NCBI RefSeq assembly: GCF_000702825.1
Contig: NZ_JNKF01000011.1
Coordinates: 1 to 64,000, forward strand
DNA: 64,000 nucleotides
Direction: 5' to 3'
From: Prevotella sp. P6B1
Lineage (GTDB): Bacteria > Bacteroidota > Bacteroidia > Bacteroidales > Bacteroidaceae
Positions 18,528 to 26,229 of the stretch are shown in pieces. Each line of letters begins with the position of its first letter. Position 1 is the first letter of the stretch. A model generated the notes under the pieces. That model made no database searches, was not told where the DNA came from, and was given only the letters and a program-made list of their open reading frames with translations. Both the position numbers and the translations under genes were made by a program.

Positions 18528-19256
18528 TCAACGATATTGTCTGTTGAAGCAGCGGCGTTGTGCATATGTGTATTTTAAATATTTGATGGCGAAAGAAATA
18601 GATAGTTTTTCTTTTTTATATATTTCACCGTTAGAACCTGACATCCCTTCAATTTGCGGCATCAGAAGGAATGGGGAATAGGGAATTTGTTTCTCTTTTC
18701 TTATTGTGTCGCGTAGTGCATGCTCAAAATAATATCCTTGTATGTCGTCAATGATTTCTTTTGATTTTAAAAATGTATGATAGAAACATTCTGGTGCAAT
18801 GACAAATCGACTGTCAGGGAAAGACAAATCGGAATTGATTGCACAGAAAACGGTATTTTTGGGGAATAGGAGACTATGAAGCCGCACTATACTTTTGATA
18901 TTTCTAATAATGAGTCTGCCTGTTATTTTTGCAATGCGTTTGTCTTTTGCAAAATGTATAATCTTTGAATTGTTCAATGCGTATTGTATTATTTCGCATT
19001 CTCCGTAGCCTTTACCTTTTTCTTTGTTTTGATTACCAGGAAAGGACAAATATTCTAAGCGGCCTGATTTGATTTCTTTCTTAAAATGCAGGCTTATGTC
19101 GGTCCCGGAGTTTTCTGAAAATACGATTGGAAAACTTGTATTTGAGAGATAGAAATGAATAGCTTCTACATATTGTTTTTTACGCTCTTCTTGATTAGAA
19201 AGAGCGGTCATTGTCATTCCGTTTGGATTAATACAACCTGTTAATAGTAAAATCAT
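18528..19256 (-). CDS. Unrecognised polysaccharide-locus protein, possibly a glycosyltransferase
   Basis: 242 residues from the ATG at 19256, which overlaps the stop of the upstream wzt-like gene (ATGA). A longer frame to 19298 runs back into wzt and is rejected. The protein begins with a short hydrophobic stretch (MILLLTGCINPNG) that is cytosolic-looking rather than a clear signal peptide. Conserved-looking elements are FPIVFSENSG, GKGYGECEIIQYAL and KITGRLIIRN, spaced like a GT-A nucleotide-binding core, and PDSRFVIAPECFYHTFL. I have seen this layout in capsule clusters but cannot name the family with certainty. Being last in the ABC-exporter unit, it probably acts in glycan assembly. Confidence 0.6.
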   Translation of the reverse strand: MILLLTGCINPNGMTMTALSNQEERKKQYVEAIHFYLSNTSFPIVFSENSGTDISLHFKKEIKSGRLEYLSFPGNQNKEKGKGYGECEIIQYALNNSKIIHFAKDKRIAKITGRLIIRNIKSIVRLHSLLFPKNTVFCAINSDLSFPDSRFVIAPECFYHTFLKSKEIIDDIQGYYFEHALRDTIRKEKQIPYSPFLLMPQIEGMSGSNGEIYKKEKLSISFAIKYLKYTYAQRRCFNRQYR

Positions 19257-20533
19257 AATGGTGCGGAATTTGAGTCTTCTAATCCCATGAAACCGCAACT
19301 ATCTTGATTCATCGTCCTTCCAAATCCTTTTTGGAATCCTTCGCATTCGAGAACGCAGCAATTTGGTGCTTTGAAATAATATTCTACCATAGGATGGTGA
19401 ATATAAAGATCTACGTTGATAATACCTTTTGTCAGTATCTCGGGTAATTTGACTTGCTTGTGAATAGTAAAATGACCTTTTGAGGCGTGTTGAATGTCCC
19501 CCATATAATGACCTTTAGCATAGGTCGCAAAAGGAATGCCTTCTTTGCTCTTCAAGACCATCATGATGTCGTAGACCATGTCTTCCTCAGATGAACCTTC
19601 AATAAGGATGTCAAGATACTCCTGACCATTCTTTATTAACGAATATGATTCTTTACTATTGTTAATTTCAATATTGTTGATCTTGATAGTGTTCTTTTTC
19701 CATTTTATATTATTGACAATTAACTCATCGTGATCTCCGTCATCATCCTTTAAATAATGATCAAGTGTATCGGGTATACTGCCTATATAATCTATAGTAC
19801 CGTTTTTAAGCATGACACCACGTGTGCAGAGGCTGCGGACTGCTGCCATATTGTGGCTTACGAAAAGTACTGTGCGGCCTTCGCCTTTGCTGACATCTTG
19901 CATCTTGCCGATGGCTTTCTTCTGGAATTCTGCATCACCAACAGCAAGAACTTCGTCAACGACTAATATCTCAGGTTCCAAGTGTGCGGCGATGGCAAAG
20001 CCTAAACGCACCATCATACCTGATGAATATCGTTTTACTGGTGTGTCTACGTATTTGGCGACACCTGCAAAGTCGACAATCTCGTCGAATTTCCTTTTGA
20101 TCTCTGCTTTGGTCATACCCATGATGGAACCGTTCATGAAGATATTCTCACGACCAGTCATCTCTGGATGGAAGCCGGTTCCAACTTCAAGTAGCGAGGC
20201 TATACGTCCTTTGATCTTAATATCGCCAGTGGTAGGAGAGGTGACTCGTGATAAGATCTTGAGGAGTGTAGATTTTCCGGCACCATTCTTACCAACAATG
20301 CCAACCACATCACCTTGTTCTACTTTGAAGTTGATATCGCGTAATGCCCACACAAAACGGCTGTCGCCTTTTTGGGTACGGTCATTCGTTTCTCCAATCT
20401 TCAGATACGGATCTTCTTTTCCACGAATATTTGCCCACCAACGGTTGAGGTCCTGACTTAATGTGCCGGTACCGATGGTGCCGAGAATATATTGCTTGCC
20501 TACGTTGTTGAATTCTATGACAGTCTTGCTCAT
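19253..20533 (-). CDS. wzt: Wzt-like ABC transporter ATPase for polysaccharide export
   Basis: 426 residues. The nucleotide-binding domain has Walker A GKNGAGKST (81-89), signature YSSGM (169-173), Walker B ILVVDE (189-194) and the switch His227 (VSHNMA). An insertion before Walker A (residues about 22-60) is typical of the KpsT/Wzt/TagH subfamily. Residues about 260-426 form a beta-rich C-terminal domain like Wzt-C, which in O9a-type systems recognises the terminal modification of the glycan. It energises the Wzm-like permease encoded immediately upstream. The symbol is by family; no substrate is implied. Confidence 0.9.
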   Translation of the reverse strand: MSKTVIEFNNVGKQYILGTIGTGTLSQDLNRWWANIRGKEDPYLKIGETNDRTQKGDSRFVWALRDINFKVEQGDVVGIVGKNGAGKSTLLKILSRVTSPTTGDIKIKGRIASLLEVGTGFHPEMTGRENIFMNGSIMGMTKAEIKRKFDEIVDFAGVAKYVDTPVKRYSSGMMVRLGFAIAAHLEPEILVVDEVLAVGDAEFQKKAIGKMQDVSKGEGRTVLFVSHNMAAVRSLCTRGVMLKNGTIDYIGSIPDTLDHYLKDDDGDHDELIVNNIKWKKNTIKINNIEINNSKESYSLIKNGQEYLDILIEGSSEEDMVYDIMMVLKSKEGIPFATYAKGHYMGDIQHASKGHFTIHKQVKLPEILTKGIINVDLYIHHPMVEYYFKAPNCCVLECEGFQKGFGRTMNQDSCGFMGLEDSNSAPL

Positions 20534-20545
20534 AAATCGATGGTT

Positions 20546-21397
20546 TTAGATTACGTCCATAAAGTTACGCTGTACTCGGTTGAAAATGATTATTCCGAGT
20601 AGAAGTATTGTTGCTGTAAACGCAATACTATAGCTTAAATAGAACCAATTAAATTCGCCGACGCCCGTAAAAGCATATTTGAAGGTTTCTAAAATTGCTG
20701 TTAACGGGTTGGCTACCAATACCCAGATATATTTCGGATAGGTTTCCTTCATGACAGAAAGAGGATAAATGACAGGTGTTGCATACATCCACAACTGAAC
20801 ACCGAAGGTGATCATAAATCGTAAATCGCGATATTTAGTGGTCATTGAAGAGATAATCATACCAAATCCAAGGCCCAAGCCACCAAGCATCACAACGAGT
20901 AAAGGAACAAGGAGGATAGCCAGATTGATATGAAAATCTATGCCAGTCGCAAAATAATAGATATAAACAGCCAGGAACAATGTGAATTGGATGGCCATCT
21001 TGATAAGATTGGAGATGACAATAGAGAGTGGCACTACCAATCTCGGGAAATAGACCTTTCCGAAAATGGCTTGGTTTGCATTGAATGTATCGGAACATTT
21101 ACTTAGACAATCCTGAAAGTAGTTCCAGCATACAAGGCCTGCTAAATAAAAGACCGCCTGAGGAATACCATCTGTGGAAATACCAGCAATACCGCCAAAT
21201 ACAAACATAAACATGATGGTGGTGAAGAGGGGCTGGATGACAAACCAGAGTGGCCCCAGAATAGTTTGTTTGTAGAATGTAATGATGTCGCGTTTGACAT
21301 ACATCGCCAACAGATCACGATAGCGCCATACTTCACCTAAGTCTATGCTCAGGAGATTAATTTTATTTGTTATAATGATATCCCAGTCTTTATTCAT
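20546..21397 (-). CDS. wzm: Wzm-like ABC-2 permease for polysaccharide export
   Basis: 283 residues with six predicted membrane segments in the ABC-2 arrangement. The N-terminal cytoplasmic helix WRYRDLLAMYVKRDIITFYKQTILGPLW is the hallmark coupling region of polysaccharide exporters (shown here only in part: RYRDLLAMYVKRD). First gene of a three-gene leftward unit (permease, ATPase, unrecognised protein), with its own near-consensus promoter at 21426-21456. It moves a lipid-linked glycan across the inner membrane. Confidence 0.9.
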   Translation of the reverse strand: MNKDWDIIITNKINLLSIDLGEVWRYRDLLAMYVKRDIITFYKQTILGPLWFVIQPLFTTIMFMFVFGGIAGISTDGIPQAVFYLAGLVCWNYFQDCLSKCSDTFNANQAIFGKVYFPRLVVPLSIVISNLIKMAIQFTLFLAVYIYYFATGIDFHINLAILLVPLLVVMLGGLGLGFGMIISSMTTKYRDLRFMITFGVQLWMYATPVIYPLSVMKETYPKYIWVLVANPLTAILETFKYAFTGVGEFNWFYLSYSIAFTATILLLGIIIFNRVQRNFMDVI

Positions 21398-21425
21398 ACA
21401 TTAGTCATTTATTCATTGTTATCTG

Positions 21426-21456
21426 CAAATATACAATTATTATATGATATTACAAA
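21426..21456 (-). promoter_or_regulatory. Promoter of the wzm-wzt unit
   Basis: The -7 element TATATTTG (21433-21426) and -33 TTTG (21456-21453) on the minus strand are 19 bases apart, an excellent match. It lies in the only sizeable gap (85 bases) of the leftward polysaccharide cluster, so the exporter can be expressed separately from the upstream genes. Confidence 0.75.
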
Positions 21457-21482
21457 GGAATTTACATATTTTATTTGTTTCT

Positions 21483-22655
21483 TTATGTCGTATGCTCGGT
21501 GTGGATGAAGTCGGTATTCTTTCTGTCCATGTGAAGAACGTTTTTGAGCATGCGAAGGACGAGTCCTGGAATAGTCAGGACTTTTGAGAATGAACGGAAA
21601 CGAATCTCACTGGGAATTGCTACGAATAATGATAGTCCTAAGATGGCCAGCGTAATCCACCATTTCTCGCACCATGATGGCATGGCAATTGTCATAAAAA
21701 TAGAAATGACTGTTAATAGTACAATCAAAATGGATCTTGGAATCAATGCTTGCTGAATGGTTTTGTCAACAAAGTTGACCTTTCCATGAACTAAAGCTCC
21801 AGGAATCTTAGGCAGGTTACTCATCAGACTCTGAACCTGTGCGGTCATCCAGCGCATACGCTGTTTCTGGAAATTATCCTGATTGCTGACTTTCTCGTCG
21901 AATACATGAATATCTGGTGCATATTTGATGAAAACTTCCTGATGGAGTAGGAGGGCTTCCATTTCACGGTCTTCGCCTGCTGTTGAGAGCTGGAAAACAT
22001 TCTTTTTAAATAGTTCGTAATTGAAGCACATGCCAGAACCAATAAGGGCAGAAGACAACCCAAGGCGATTATGAGCCTTACGGAATAAAGTGTTGTTGAT
22101 TTCTTCGCTGGCACCATCAAGTACGGCTACGTCGTTGTTGGCATTCTTGGCGCAGCGATGACACTGGATAGCATCATATACAGAACACAAGATATTCAGT
22201 TGTGACAGAAATTCTGGACGCACTACGTTGTCTGCATCGAGTACAACGACATTATCAAATGTCTCTGGTATCTCATTGATGGCATACTGCATAGCCTTTG
22301 CTTTCGAACTCTTTTCAAAAGTCGGTGTAAGCAATGTAATAGGGAGCGTACGCAAATATTCGTTAGTCTCAGGTTGCATATGGTCTGAGATTACGGCAAC
22401 CGTATAAAGGTCGGCAGGATAATCCTGTTCTAAAAAATGCTCTACGGCATTGATGATGACGCGGTCCTCGTTATATGCAGGGTAGAGAACGAGAAATTTT
22501 GTCATTCTGTTACTGAGGGCTGCAGCATGAATGGCTATGCGGTCCTCTTTCTCGTAAAAGAGGGATATGATTGCGAAGAAGACGACATAGGCTACAGAAC
22601 CTAAGATAATCACCCAAAGTGTAATGTCGAGAATGTGTAGTATCTGCCAAATCAT
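21483..22655 (-). CDS. Membrane-bound processive-type GT2 glycosyltransferase
   Basis: 390 residues. An N-terminal membrane segment (about 10-33) is followed by a GT-A domain with VLDADN (Asp140 and Asp142), GED (227-229) and QRMRW (265-269), the D, DxD, ED and QxxRW set of cellulose/hyaluronan synthase-like enzymes. Two or three membrane segments follow at about 305-370. The family extrudes or elongates beta-linked chains, but single-addition members exist. It is a paralogue of the next gene upstream (22671-23822), with the same motif order and size. Last gene of the first leftward unit. Confidence 0.85.
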   Translation of the reverse strand: MIWQILHILDITLWVIILGSVAYVVFFAIISLFYEKEDRIAIHAAALSNRMTKFLVLYPAYNEDRVIINAVEHFLEQDYPADLYTVAVISDHMQPETNEYLRTLPITLLTPTFEKSSKAKAMQYAINEIPETFDNVVVLDADNVVRPEFLSQLNILCSVYDAIQCHRCAKNANNDVAVLDGASEEINNTLFRKAHNRLGLSSALIGSGMCFNYELFKKNVFQLSTAGEDREMEALLLHQEVFIKYAPDIHVFDEKVSNQDNFQKQRMRWMTAQVQSLMSNLPKIPGALVHGKVNFVDKTIQQALIPRSILIVLLTVISIFMTIAMPSWCEKWWITLAILGLSLFVAIPSEIRFRSFSKVLTIPGLVLRMLKNVLHMDRKNTDFIHTEHTT

Positions 22656-22670
22656 AATATATACAGTACT

Positions 22671-23822
22671 TTAATTTGTTTCTTTTTTCTTGTTAAATAG
22701 TTTGGTGGTGATGATGCCCCAAAGTGTTATAAATGGAGAGCGCAGGAACGTGCGATCCCACATTTCATCTACCAGATAATCAGGAGTGGCCAGTGCAAAG
22801 AAGAATAGTGCCAAAGAGCCTAATATCCACCATTTGATGACTAATGTCAGATAAATGAATGGAAGAACTATGCTCATTAACATGATGATTCCCATCATAC
22901 TTGTACGTGGCATCAACATCCACTGAATCAGTTTGTCGGCCCAATCGTATTGCTTCCTGAATATCGCTCCAGGAAGGTATCTGATATTTTTAAGAAGGTT
23001 TTGAAACTGCTGTAATGTCCAACGCCCATGCTGTTCATTCATCTTGCTGGTGGTTCTTTTCTTTTCACCATAAAGCAAGATGTTATCAAAATAGTCTATA
23101 AAATAACCTTGTTTCAGTAAGAGTGCCTCTAACTCTTTATCTTCACCTGATGTTCTGGTTTTCATGACATTAGCCTTGAACCAGTTGAAATCATATGCTG
23201 TTCCAGAACCAGCCAAGGCGGCAGAAATGCCTAAATTGATATGACCTTTACGGAAGATGTTATTGTTGATTTCTTCGAAGATAGACCCCATACGTGCGGC
23301 AGCCGTATCTCTGTTTCGAGAGATGCGGTGCATTTGTATGGCTTTAGTGGCTGCTGTCTCAAAGGCATCATTCACCTTGGTCAGGAAATCTTGTTCAACG
23401 ATGTTGTCAGCATCTAACACTAATGCTATATCGTAAATTTTGAATTCTGGTAGCTTAATGATTGCATATTGTAGTGATTTTGCTTTCGAACTTTCTGCAA
23501 AATCTGGTGTAAGCAGGGTGATGGGGTATTGAGCCAATCGCATGTTGGTGATCTCTGATTGGTGGTCGGAAACCACTACGACGTCAAATAGGCGTTGTGG
23601 ATAGTCCTGACTTAGTATCGATACTACAGCCTGTTCAATCACATGGTCTTGTTTATGTGAAGGAATGATGATAGCAAAGCGGTTCTGATTTTTGATATTG
23701 GTATTCACCGTATCTCTGGTAAATAGAGAGGCAATAGAGAATACGCCAAGGTAGAGTACCGTTCCACCTACAATAATAAATAGAAACCAATCGATAATAT
23801 TTAATAGAATCCAGAAATCCAT
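22671..23822 (-). CDS. Membrane-bound processive-type GT2 glycosyltransferase (paralogue)
   Basis: 383 residues. N-terminal membrane segment (about 8-34), then VLDADN (Asp137 and Asp139), GED (226-228), QHGRW (264-268) and two or three C-terminal membrane segments. All processive GT2 motifs are intact. It matches the neighbouring 21483-22655 protein along its length, including SSKAK, EEINN and a GSG-containing loop, so the pair arose by duplication. Spacing to the neighbours is 15 and 3 bases, so it is in the same operon. Confidence 0.85.
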   Translation of the reverse strand: MDFWILLNIIDWFLFIIVGGTVLYLGVFSIASLFTRDTVNTNIKNQNRFAIIIPSHKQDHVIEQAVVSILSQDYPQRLFDVVVVSDHQSEITNMRLAQYPITLLTPDFAESSKAKSLQYAIIKLPEFKIYDIALVLDADNIVEQDFLTKVNDAFETAATKAIQMHRISRNRDTAAARMGSIFEEINNNIFRKGHINLGISAALAGSGTAYDFNWFKANVMKTRTSGEDKELEALLLKQGYFIDYFDNILLYGEKKRTTSKMNEQHGRWTLQQFQNLLKNIRYLPGAIFRKQYDWADKLIQWMLMPRTSMMGIIMLMSIVLPFIYLTLVIKWWILGSLALFFFALATPDYLVDEMWDRTFLRSPFITLWGIITTKLFNKKKETN

Positions 23823-23825
23823 AAA

Positions 23826-24713
23826 TTATTTAGTGAATAATGATGAGTGAAAAGTGACTAGTCCTTTGCAGACGGCTTTGACTAAATCAAATCTGCCTTG
23901 GGAGAGGTATTTGATGATATCTCGAATGGCAACGAGGCCAATCAAGTATATATAAGATAGGTATTTGTTGATACCTTGATAGTTGCGTTTTACAAATAGC
24001 AGCCTGTTACGAGTGATGTAGTAGGTGCGTAGTGGACTGTTCTGTCCTGTTGTCTGACTTTCCTTGTGATAAACCGTGCAGGCAGGATCGTACCAGATTT
24101 CGTAGCCAGCGCGAGTGAACATCATCGACCAGTCAAGTTCTTCGTAGTATAAGAAGAAACACTCTGGCATGAGTCCGGTCTTAGCGATGGCTTCGCGCTT
24201 AATTAACATGGCGGCACCATGTGCATAAGGTGTTTTATGAGGTGTATCGTATTGCCCACGATCTTCTTCACCGAAGCCAATGGCTTGGTTCCTCACTGTG
24301 ATTGGTGATAATGGCGTATAGCCTGTAAACTGAATAGGATTCGTGCCCCATGAAAAACGAAGCTTAGGACAGACTACACCAATCTTATCAGATGATTCCA
24401 ATCTGTTGATGAGTGGTTCTATATTGAAGTCTTTAAAGAAGGTGTCGTTGTTGATAAGTAAGATGTATTTTCCTTTGGCCTCTTTGATGCCCAGATTGTT
24501 GCCACCAGCGAAGCCAAGATTCTTTTCGCTGCGAATGACCTTTACGTGGGGATAGCGTGAGGAAATGACACTCGCTTCGTCTTCTTTGGAGGCATTATCT
24601 ACCACAATCACCTCCATATCGTCGCTGAAGGGGATTGAATCAATTAGTTCACAGGTGTCTTTTAACCCGTTATAATTGATAGTGATGATAGATAATCTAT
24701 ACTCGTTTTGCAC
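23826..24713 (-). CDS. GT2 glycosyltransferase, rhamnosyltransferase-like
   Basis: 295 residues. Motifs SIITINYNGLKDT, VVDNAS, NLGFAGGNNLGI and LLINNDT are those of WbbL/RfbF-type GT2 enzymes, many of which transfer rhamnose or another deoxysugar; specificity here is unproved. The acceptor-side motif FFLYYEELDWSMMFTRAGY fits this group. The last part holds one short hydrophobic stretch. Its first codons overlap the end of the upstream polymerase gene by 17 bases. Confidence 0.85.
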   Translation of the reverse strand: MQNEYRLSIITINYNGLKDTCELIDSIPFSDDMEVIVVDNASKEDEASVISSRYPHVKVIRSEKNLGFAGGNNLGIKEAKGKYILLINNDTFFKDFNIEPLINRLESSDKIGVVCPKLRFSWGTNPIQFTGYTPLSPITVRNQAIGFGEEDRGQYDTPHKTPYAHGAAMLIKREAIAKTGLMPECFFLYYEELDWSMMFTRAGYEIWYDPACTVYHKESQTTGQNSPLRTYYITRNRLLFVKRNYQGINKYLSYIYLIGLVAIRDIIKYLSQGRFDLVKAVCKGLVTFHSSLFTK

Positions 24714-26229
24714 GCTTCTTCTCTAATTTTAATCGTCTCTTTTCTGCTTCTTCTTCTAATTCTTTTGCTTCGAATAGTTCAAAGTCTTTCTCTATTTGGG
24801 GTAAGAGGAATACAGTGGACATACCACCATAGAAAATCACAATATTGGGGAACTGCATCAAGATCTGATTGGCGTAGCCACCAAGATGGAGCGCTGCGAA
24901 TGATGCACACCAAGCTGCTCCTATGCCCATGAGTGAACGATTCTTGATTTTAAAGAACACGGTAGAGCTTCCTGCTATTAAGATGATAAGATTGCAAATA
25001 GCAAACCATGAAACTCCAATCCATCCTGTTCTTACCCATATAAATACATATTCAGAGTCAGGCGGAATCTGAGATACAATCTTGAATTTGTTCCATGCGG
25101 GAATATCTCTCTCAAAAATACCAATACCGATGCCCCATGGCGCATCTTTCATGTATTTTGAGATGGCGGCTTTGTTGACGTCTCGTACATTTGCGGAAGC
25201 GTCTTCTGGGTTAAATGCAGATCTCATGCGTCGAATTTGGTTGTTTCCTTGGCCAATGTCTGTGAACATCAGCATGCCAATAAACAAACCGAAGATGATA
25301 GAAACAGGAACGATGATTTTTACTGATTTTGATAGTATGAGGAATACCATAAATCCCGCCATCATACAGAAAATGGCTGTTCGTGTTCCAGATTGAAACA
25401 TACCCCATGTTGTTAGGAGTCCTACTACACCAAAGAAAATTTTATGCTTTCTTACTTTATTTGTAATTGCAATAACAAAGAACGATACGGAGGCGCATGC
25501 CATATGAATGCCGAAATTAGCTGCATCAGTAAAAGTTCCAAAATATCTGACTATACCATTAACTATGTGTTGTTTTGCATGATTTTGTGCAAATAGCCAA
25601 TTCATCTCTGCTGCGTCCCAACCGATATTTATTTGTTTCCAACACCAAAAAATAGCAAATAATGCACAAAAGGCCCATGCTTTGTATAGTTGATATATTC
25701 GTTGTGGGGTATTAATATATAAGGCAAACACAATGACTGCGTAAAGTAATTGAAATGCCATTAATCGGATTCCTGTAAACCAGGCGTTTACATTCATACC
25801 TAAGCCACATGTGTCATTGAGGACTTCAAGCGTACAGAATGCACACCAACCTAAAACTGCAAGAGTCATGAAATTGGCACAGTTCCCAAAATTTGTTTCA
25901 CGCAAATCGATGATGGCAATAGCGATAAGTACTAATTCAAGTAGTTCATTTGGTAAGGAGGCTGGTAAAGGCAGCATACCCTCTTTGCCAAGAAACATGA
26001 CATAATAGTTGATGACAAACAGCGCCCAAAATGAGAACATCCTATAACTGAATGCTAAATATACTACGACTATGGATATTGGGACTGCCAGTACCATAGC
26101 CATGCCGTTTACTCCAGAATTCTTAAATGAGTACAAACTAAGCAAAAACAGGAGAAAGAGTATTAAGACTCTTCCTCCGTTTTCATGGGCGTATTCGGAT
26201 ATTCTATTGGAATAAACTTTGTTTACCAT
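24697..26229 (-). CDS. O-antigen ligase/polymerase-like (Wzy/WaaL) membrane protein
   Basis: 510 residues with about 11-12 hydrophobic segments and a large periplasmic loop (about 330-400) before the last segments, including MFQSGTRTAIFCMMAGF, a pattern usual for the Wzy_C/O-antigen ligase superfamily. The C-terminus is a charged cytoplasmic helix rich in Glu, Lys and Arg (about 485-510). It either polymerises repeat units or ligates finished chains; the adjacent Wzz-like gene favours polymerase. Start and upstream stop overlap as TAATG, so translation is coupled to the Wzz-like gene. Confidence 0.8.
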   Translation of the reverse strand: MVNKVYSNRISEYAHENGGRVLILFLLFLLSLYSFKNSGVNGMAMVLAVPISIVVVYLAFSYRMFSFWALFVINYYVMFLGKEGMLPLPASLPNELLELVLIAIAIIDLRETNFGNCANFMTLAVLGWCAFCTLEVLNDTCGLGMNVNAWFTGIRLMAFQLLYAVIVFALYINTPQRIYQLYKAWAFCALFAIFWCWKQINIGWDAAEMNWLFAQNHAKQHIVNGIVRYFGTFTDAANFGIHMACASVSFFVIAITNKVRKHKIFFGVVGLLTTWGMFQSGTRTAIFCMMAGFMVFLILSKSVKIIVPVSIIFGLFIGMLMFTDIGQGNNQIRRMRSAFNPEDASANVRDVNKAAISKYMKDAPWGIGIGIFERDIPAWNKFKIVSQIPPDSEYVFIWVRTGWIGVSWFAICNLIILIAGSSTVFFKIKNRSLMGIGAAWCASFAALHLGGYANQILMQFPNIVIFYGGMSTVFLLPQIEKDFELFEAKELEEEAEKRRLKLEKKRAKRV

